A stretch of 64,000 nt of DNA, from positions 2,108,001-2,172,000 of the forward strand of contig NC_049562.1 of NCBI RefSeq assembly GCF_013368755.1, given 5' to 3'. The notes under the pieces were generated by a model. That model made no database searches and had not been told where the DNA came from. It saw only the letters and a program-made list of their open reading frames with translations. The position numbers and the translations under genes are program-made. Every line of letters starts with the position of its first letter. The stretch's first letter is position 1. Below, piece by piece: positions 58,460-64,000 of this stretch. Source of the DNA: Talaromyces rugulosus. Taxonomy: Eukaryota > Ascomycota > Eurotiomycetes > Eurotiales > Trichocomaceae.

Positions 58460-59946
58460 ATGAGTAGTGAAATGCCTGCCTCAGCCTCTCCAGGCCATAC
58501 TAAGGTCAAGGATCACACTGTTGATCTGCCTCTCGCAGTAAGGATGGCAGAGCGATCAATCACTCCTCTCACAACATCAACAACATCAACATCAAGCGGC
58601 GACAGAACTCCAACTTCAGGGGGCGGCGGTGAAAGGAGCCCAACAACATCAATCGGAGGCAGCATACTGTCCACAAGTTCAAAAGGACTTACTGTGGATG
58701 AGATGCTAGAGATGTATCCCAAGCAGCATGTGGAGTGGGCTATTCACAGCCCTGATTATGTTGGGTATGATATAACCTCACGTATGCATGATTTGTGAAA
58801 TCTAAGCTAATTTTATAATATTATTTAATCAGCGCAAGAAACCGACGGGTAAAAAAATACGACGATATGATTGCCAGAGGTTCCAACGTCGAACTTGCCG
58901 CCCGGGCACGCGATGAATTTTTGGCGCGAACACCGTCAGAACCTCCGTAAGAACCACAATACCTCCCTTCACCCACCTACTAACATACTGGCGTAGGATC
59001 GACCCTGGTGAGCCAGCTGACCTCGACCCTGAGGTCTTGCGGAGGATCAGAGTTCTGAAGTACATGTACCGTGGTTGCCGTGTGGTCCGTCCTGCAACCA
59101 TCCTCGACCTTGATCCTTCGACGATTTTCCCCGAAACTGCCGTAAATCGCGACGCTGTCCTGAGCGCTTATCGCCGTGGTGATCTCAACGTGGTACCTGG
59201 ACAGGCTACCGTATGGTTTGCGGGCAACTTGGTTGCTGGACCCCTACCGAGCAGTGGATTTACCGAAGATTACCTTGCAAAGAATATCCCCGGGTGGCGA
59301 GAAAAGTATGGCCATGGTCATGTCTGGACGGAGAATGTATGTCCCCTATGATCATATTCTTTATCTTGACGTGACGCAAAATCTGACAATACTTAGCCAC
59401 ATGAAGGAACACATCGCCAGAGAAAGTGCGAAGGGACCATGCCTGCCATAGACGAAATCTGGGCTCACGTTGTTAGTTAGCGGGTTCCGACCTTGTATCG
59501 TCTCCAATATGTCTCACATGTTATAGTTCAGTATCAGGGCTCGCTTGATAGGTGAAACAGATTTCGTCACCATCAATAACATTCTCGATGACACCGGTAG
59601 CAGTTATCTAGAATTGCTCACAGATGATTGTTTTGATCTTGGTCTCACGGAAACTTACAGTGGGTGGAAACCTGATGTCTCACTCAAAATTTCCTCTCAC
59701 GAAAAAATTAAGAGGCATTCCATCATGGTTGAAGCTCAACTTCTTCTAGATGGGGAACCTTTCGGTCCGGTTCTTTGTGTTCGAGCTACGATTAGCCCCG
59801 TAGATGGAGGCGAGTTGGAACGCTGTTCAGGGATGGCATTCAGACGCAACCTCTTTACGGCCACGAGTCCATATGGAGGCGGGGATTTGCATCTATCAGA
59901 TTTCAAAAAAGGGGTTACGCGTTCTCTCCGCGGCGATCCGCAGTAA
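58460..59946 (+). CDS. Unrecognised 417-aa protein, five exons
   Basis: Exons are 58460-58764, 58833-58946, 58997-59336, 59397-59471 and 59527-59946. All phases agree and introns are 50-68 nt with normal sites, so the gene looks intact. I do not recognise a family. Residues 1-80 are Ser/Thr-rich with a GGGG run. The middle is Arg/Asp-rich with the conserved-looking stretches LKYMYRGCRVVRP, GQATVWFAGNLVAGPLPSSG and WREKYGHGHVWTENPHEG. The C-terminal exon encodes mixed alpha/beta sequence (SYLELLTDDCFDLGL; EAQLLLDGEPFGPVLCVRA). It has no signal peptide or membrane helix. A degraded copy of the last exon follows about 600 bases downstream. Confidence 0.7.
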
Positions 59947-60564
59947 CGCCTTGTCTCTGCTTCGGCACTCACTGCTCTTGCCAGAGCTCTAGTCTCTGAG
60001 TGTAACTATTAGCGAACAATAATGCCAAGTTACCAGTTATTATAAATTGAGAGCACCTAAAATCTAGAAAAGCGTTACCGATGTAGCATCTCCTGAGATC
60101 GAGACAGGATCCGTATCCAAGCCACACCCGAAACGATTATATTATTCAATCATCACATCAATTGCTCACAACAAGCCAGGGAAACAAGTCGAGGCAGAGT
60201 CTCAGCGGGAAGAACAATACCACCCGGGTCCTCTCCACAGAGGGATAAAGGGATATCACCACCTTTAACGGATCCAGCTGACCTTTGCGGTTCCGAAAAC
60301 ATCACCGCTATCAGCGTAGAATCTTTCTTTAAAATTCCTTTAGATTTCAATCCAATGGTATTATTATTGGGAGGTGCTAGGCAGGCAGCCCGGTACCCTT
60401 TTTCAGTTGGCCACACAAACGTACACCTCTTTTCCTTCATCCCCCCCATGAGCGTTGAGATTGATCAGTCAGGGCCTTCTCCCTCATAACCTATGGACAG
60501 CTGCGCTGGAAGACCAAAGACCTCTTTGGGCAGTCCATTTCTGATATACACAGACGGCGGCAAT
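59947..60564. other. Spacer between the unrecognised gene and its degraded copy
   Basis: No frame is convincing. If the duplication once included more of the gene, its remains here are no longer readable. Confidence 0.4.
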
Positions 60565-61075
60565 AGATGAAACAGAGTTTTATAACCATCGATAACACCC
60601 TTGACGAAAATCGATAGTGGTATTTTCTTGGGTGCCTTAACGAAAAATCGCGTACAGACCAGAGGAAATCAATCGAAGATGAGCAAACCTCGCAAAGAAA
60701 CACTTCAGCAACTCCAAATCAACACTGTATGAATTCTGATCAGATTTACTTGAAATTATTAACTAAATCAACAATAGTACTACAATGTATCGGGGATACA
60801 AATTTTAATGATTATTTGTGTTAAACTTGGTCTTTACGCTGGATTACAACAAGTGGGAGGGAGATGATGAGCTGGAGATTTAGCTCCCACGAGTATCTCT
60901 CTCTTGAAGCTCAAATTCTTCTTACCGAGGCACCTTTCGAAGCTGATTCTCAGTATACGAGCCACGATTAGTCCAGGGAGAGGATTGAGAATACTGTTCA
61001 GAGATGGTTTTTAGTCGCCATTAATTTACCGTCACGAGTCCATATGGAGATGAGGATTTACACGAGGGCTACTAC
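60565..61075 (+). pseudogene. Degraded partial copy of the last exon of the upstream gene
   Basis: Several stretches match 59550-59900 in order and orientation. GATGAAACAGAG and CATCGATAACACCCTTGACG match the start of the last exon, TTTGTGTTAAACTTGGTCTT matches its TTTGATCTTGGTCT, and TTGAAGCTCAAATTCTTCTT matches TTGAAGCTCAACTTCTTCT. CACGAGTCCATATGGAG is identical in both. The copy carries stops, small indels, an insertion of about 200 nt near 60650-60810 and many C-to-T or G-to-A differences. No continuous reading frame remains. Confidence 0.75.
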
Positions 61076-62920
61076 ACGAGCACGATAATGGTATAACTAT
61101 ACAGGCGTCAACAAATTATTATACTTGCCTCGGTGCGAGTAAGATAATGCCTCAGAACCATTCTTTGAGTACCAAGAAGAACGGCTTAATGAGAGAAATA
61201 TTCCATCCAAACAGCGCAGACCATTGGAGCAGACTTCAATAAAGAAATCGATGCAAAAAAATTTTTACGACTAGCGACTCGGTAAGTACTTCTATATCGA
61301 CAATAGGCTTGGTTTATTACAATCTCCGAGTTGCTAATTATCATATAAGCATATAACCCTCTACAGGAATCTGAGATGGAACTGCCCAAACTCTTGTATT
61401 ATTCTTTTTTTTCAAATTAAAAAATATAAAAATTTGTTGAAAAGTACTCCAGTATTTATTCTTATGTGCTAATTCAGTGGTTGTCTTCGTATGTCCTACA
61501 TCCTGCATTCAATTACATCGAATGACAGCTAACCAACTCCCACAGAGTACTCGATGTACGACCACATTGTCAAGCTGGCCGATGCTGAAAAGAAGGACAT
61601 TGAGGCTGCTTGTGGCAAGGCCATGTCTACCACTACGTACCCTGTTTTTATTGAAACGGCTACCACTGGCTAGTCTTCACAAAAATACACGCTGCCCCGA
61701 ACTTCCTACTTTAGAGGACGTGCAAGGACCACTCACAATTGACATTACGCCTGAAATCGCGGAAATACAGTCATCCGTCAACTGAATATGAGGCAGAAAA
61801 GGAGGATGGCCAAGCGTTCTTCTTCTTGAAGCGCGAATACCGTTTCTTCATTACTCCCGAAACAGAATCAAAGCTCGGTACTCCCCTGGAACAGCCAGAA
61901 TACAACCTGGGCTCAAGAAATGCATGAGCCCTGCCGGCATCGTTTCGGACAAAGCGCCCCCAGCTCGTCACGGCAAATCGGGAATCTGTTGGACTATTGA
62001 CGCAAAAGACTTTGTGCTGATCCCAGAAAGCCCTCCCTTGTTGCTCGAAGAAATGTCAGCACCAGATACTGCCAATCAATGCCAATAAACACACACCATG
62101 GGTATCTCGAACCAACACGTAGGGAATCGATGCGGCACTAATGACAGCCATTGCTCCGCAGAAAATCCGGACTATCGGTTGGGTCGAAAGCTTTGATGAG
62201 GCGATAGGTCAAGCTAGTCAAACACCAAAATATCACTCCGTCACAGAAAGCAAGCGATGATATCATGTTGGGTATACCATCCGCACTAGCTGGGAAATGG
62301 AGAATGCACAGCTGAATGGCTAGCAATGCAAAGATTTTGCCGCAATTTTGCGGGGGAAGCTCACGAAATACGGCGAATGGTTCGCCCCGTCAATTTCCAG
62401 GGGAAAATATCATGGAGGTCATTGCTAGAAGACCCAGTATACGTGCTTGGCATCGTATGTCTGAGTCTTGACTGGTGCAACTCCATATTTACTAGAAGAA
62501 GAATAGCGTGGGTTGAGGCTCCTCCCAACTTCCGGCTATCGCCCCCCGATTCCCGAAAAGGAAACTCAAAAGCAGACCCCAATGGGCGGAGAATGTACTC
62601 CCAATGCTCATACAACTCTTTGGTTGGTGGTTATATGCGTGACCTGAGACAAACTGTTGTTGCTGCGCCTTTGATTCGGCGGCCAGGCAGTTCGCATGAT
62701 CTCTATCCCTGAGAAGCTGACTTATTCTTTCGTTGGTCTACGTAACGACAATGACAAACTTGGAGGATTGGAATTGAAATTTGGAAGCGGCGAAAGGTAT
62801 AAATACAGCGAAGATTCCTGCCTTTGAAGAGCATCTCTCAGGAATCAAGCTCAGCTCATCACAACAATTTCAATCTTCAATCTTCAATCAGGAAAGACTC
62901 TTCTCCAACAAATCATCAAA
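61076..62920. other. Region with scattered coding debris, no intact gene
   Basis: Apart from one short exon-like piece (61546-61673), two hydrophilic frames at 61739-61927 and 61926-62086 and one at 62326-62712 look weakly protein-like. None of them joins into a plausible gene. The promoter of the secreted-protein gene is at the right end (a TATAAATA at 62797). Confidence 0.4.
61546..61673 (+). pseudogene. Exon-like remnant after an AG acceptor
   Basis: After CCCACAG the frame reads YSMYDHIVKLADAEKKDIEA and then ACGKAMSTTTYPVFIETATT to a TAG. It looks like the last exon of a gene whose upstream exons are not visible. The family is not recognised. Confidence 0.3.
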
Positions 62921-63288
62921 ATGAAGTTCTTTGGTACCCTCGCGTTGTTCGCTACTGTGGCCTCCGTCTCTGCAAAGTCTTGCAAGTCTGGTGGTATCTA
63001 CTGTGGCCAATCTCTTTTGAACAGAGGTATGTTGGGAGCTACTTCCTTAGACAAATACTCTATTATTTCCAGAATGTTTCTAACAAATTGGACTTCCAAA
63101 TTGTAGGAAACTACCATAATCATATTGTTGATGTTCTTCAAGAGAACAACCAGCCCACGGATGAGGCCCACATTGACAACAGCCTCTTCGACTGTGGAGG
63201 AGGTGGCTCGATTACCTTGCAGATGTACTGCGCCAATGGTTGTGGTGGTGTTGGCAGTACCGAGGATGATTACTGCATTGACAACTAA
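62921..63288 (+). CDS. Small secreted cysteine-rich protein
   Basis: A 95-aa protein with exons 62921-63026 and 63107-63288 (donor GTATGT, acceptor TTGTAG). A clear signal peptide (MKFFGTLALFATVASVSA, residues 1-18) is followed by about 77 residues with six cysteines: CKSGGIYC near the start, DCGGGG in the middle, and YCANGC plus a final YC at the end. This pattern is seen in small secreted proteins of many ascomycetes, some considered effector-like. No activity can be inferred. A TATA-like box and a short leader precede it. Confidence 0.8.
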
Positions 63289-64000
63289 ATAGGGGCCATG
63301 ACTATGGTTTGGAAGTCTTGTGATGTTGGAATCAATTTCTGGGGTCCGCAAAGTTACCAACATTGCTTATTAATTCCATTTGGGTCTTGGATGATGTGTG
63401 TCTAGTTATATAAATCTAATCTTCTGTCTTTGAAGTTAGGTCAAGCAATCAAATATACAGTTCACTACGTCAAGGATGATGCCTACCCTCCCCGCTAAGC
63501 TAAGTGCAACAGTAAACTATCGCGTACGGATTCAATAGACAGCTTCTCCGTATCTGGAATAAATAGTTTAAAGCGCTAGTTAGTGCATCTCTAACACCTC
63601 ATTCGATGATTCATGAGATACGCGGATCATCAACGATGATGCGGTTGCGCTTTTAGATATTTAGTTTGTTGGTATCGTCAAGCTCAAACTTTTACATCTG
63701 CAGTCGAATTGGAGAGAAGAGCAAACTTGAGGGGCGTGGTTATGACGAAAAGGCCCGAAAAAGTATGTAGTCATTCACTTTGTGAACACCAAAGAGGTTG
63801 ATCCGCAATACACCTCGCTACGTATACGCGAACACACAGTGCCAGCGACAAAGACATCCGAGCGGCACTGGACCCTGGACTGGACTTTCACCACAATTGC
63901 GAAAGGGCGATTACGAAGGCAAGTATACTCCTTTGAGCACTACAGAGCTTGGCAGGCTCGACTTGGGGAGCGTCACTACATGCCATGAGCAATAAGCCAA
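63289..64000. other. Right end of the window, no gene assigned
   Basis: Short frames at 63782-63988 and 63798-63995 overlap in different phases and neither is supported. A gene may begin beyond the window. Confidence 0.4.

Noticed and set aside
1..64000. CRISPR arrays, bacterial operons, tRNA genes, intact transposons
   Set aside because: Genes carry spliceosomal introns. No spaced identical repeats, cloverleaf-type B boxes, transposase frames or terminal repeats were found by reading. A covariance-model or repeat search would be needed to exclude diverged cases.

Overview
The window is nuclear DNA from a filamentous ascomycete, most likely a eurotiomycete of the Aspergillus/Penicillium type. 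The evidence is short GT-AG introns (mostly 50-90 nt), pyrimidine-rich leaders, dense genes on both strands, and predicted proteins that resemble Eurotiales versions of familiar families (Sft2, Odc, Bud6, ataxin-2/Pbp1, Scy1, Naa10, Lst8, Vtc1). No ribosomal RNA, tRNA, CRISPR array, intact transposon or bacterial-type operon was recognised. All gene models were spliced by eye from the DNA. In each multi-exon model the exons add up to an uninterrupted frame.

Layout. 1-12.3 kb: 3' part of the tRNA ligase gene (+), sft2 (-), almost 5 kb without a gene that includes a uORF-bearing leader, a bHLH regulator (+), and a mitochondrial oxodicarboxylate carrier (-) with 11-nt and 30-nt exons. 12.8-24 kb: a GPI-anchored Cys-rich wall protein (-), bud6 (-), a SnoaL-like protein (-), and ataxin-2/pbp1 (+). 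26-33.2 kb: a Scy1-type pseudokinase (+), an uncharacterised 829-aa repeat protein (+), and the NatA catalytic subunit naa10 (-). 33.7-41.6 kb: a GPI-anchored PLC-like phosphodiesterase (-), a SUR7-family membrane protein (+), lst8 with a 90-residue insertion (+), a Tctex-type dynein light chain (-), and vtc1 (+). 42-50.7 kb: a broken hemerythrin-like gene (-), an aconitase paralogue (+), and a 12-exon SLIP-GC-like large GTPase (+). 53.5-64 kb: an AHC1-like C2H2 protein (+), a conserved protein with a possible helix-hairpin-helix glycosylase-like core (+), an unrecognised five-exon gene (+) followed by a decayed partial copy of its last exon, further coding debris, and a small secreted Cys-rich protein (+).

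Most genes are housekeeping: tRNA splicing, Golgi traffic, polarity, mRNA regulation, TOR signalling, N-terminal acetylation, polyphosphate synthesis. They form no evident pathway cluster. From about 42 kb onward the character changes: long AT-rich spacers, pseudogenes, a paralogue, an unrecognised gene and a secreted protein. That is typical of faster-evolving accessory sequence. The best candidates for something under-described are the large GTPase, the unrecognised gene with its decaying duplicate, the Lst8 insertion, and the 829-aa repeat protein. I see no complete new multi-gene system.
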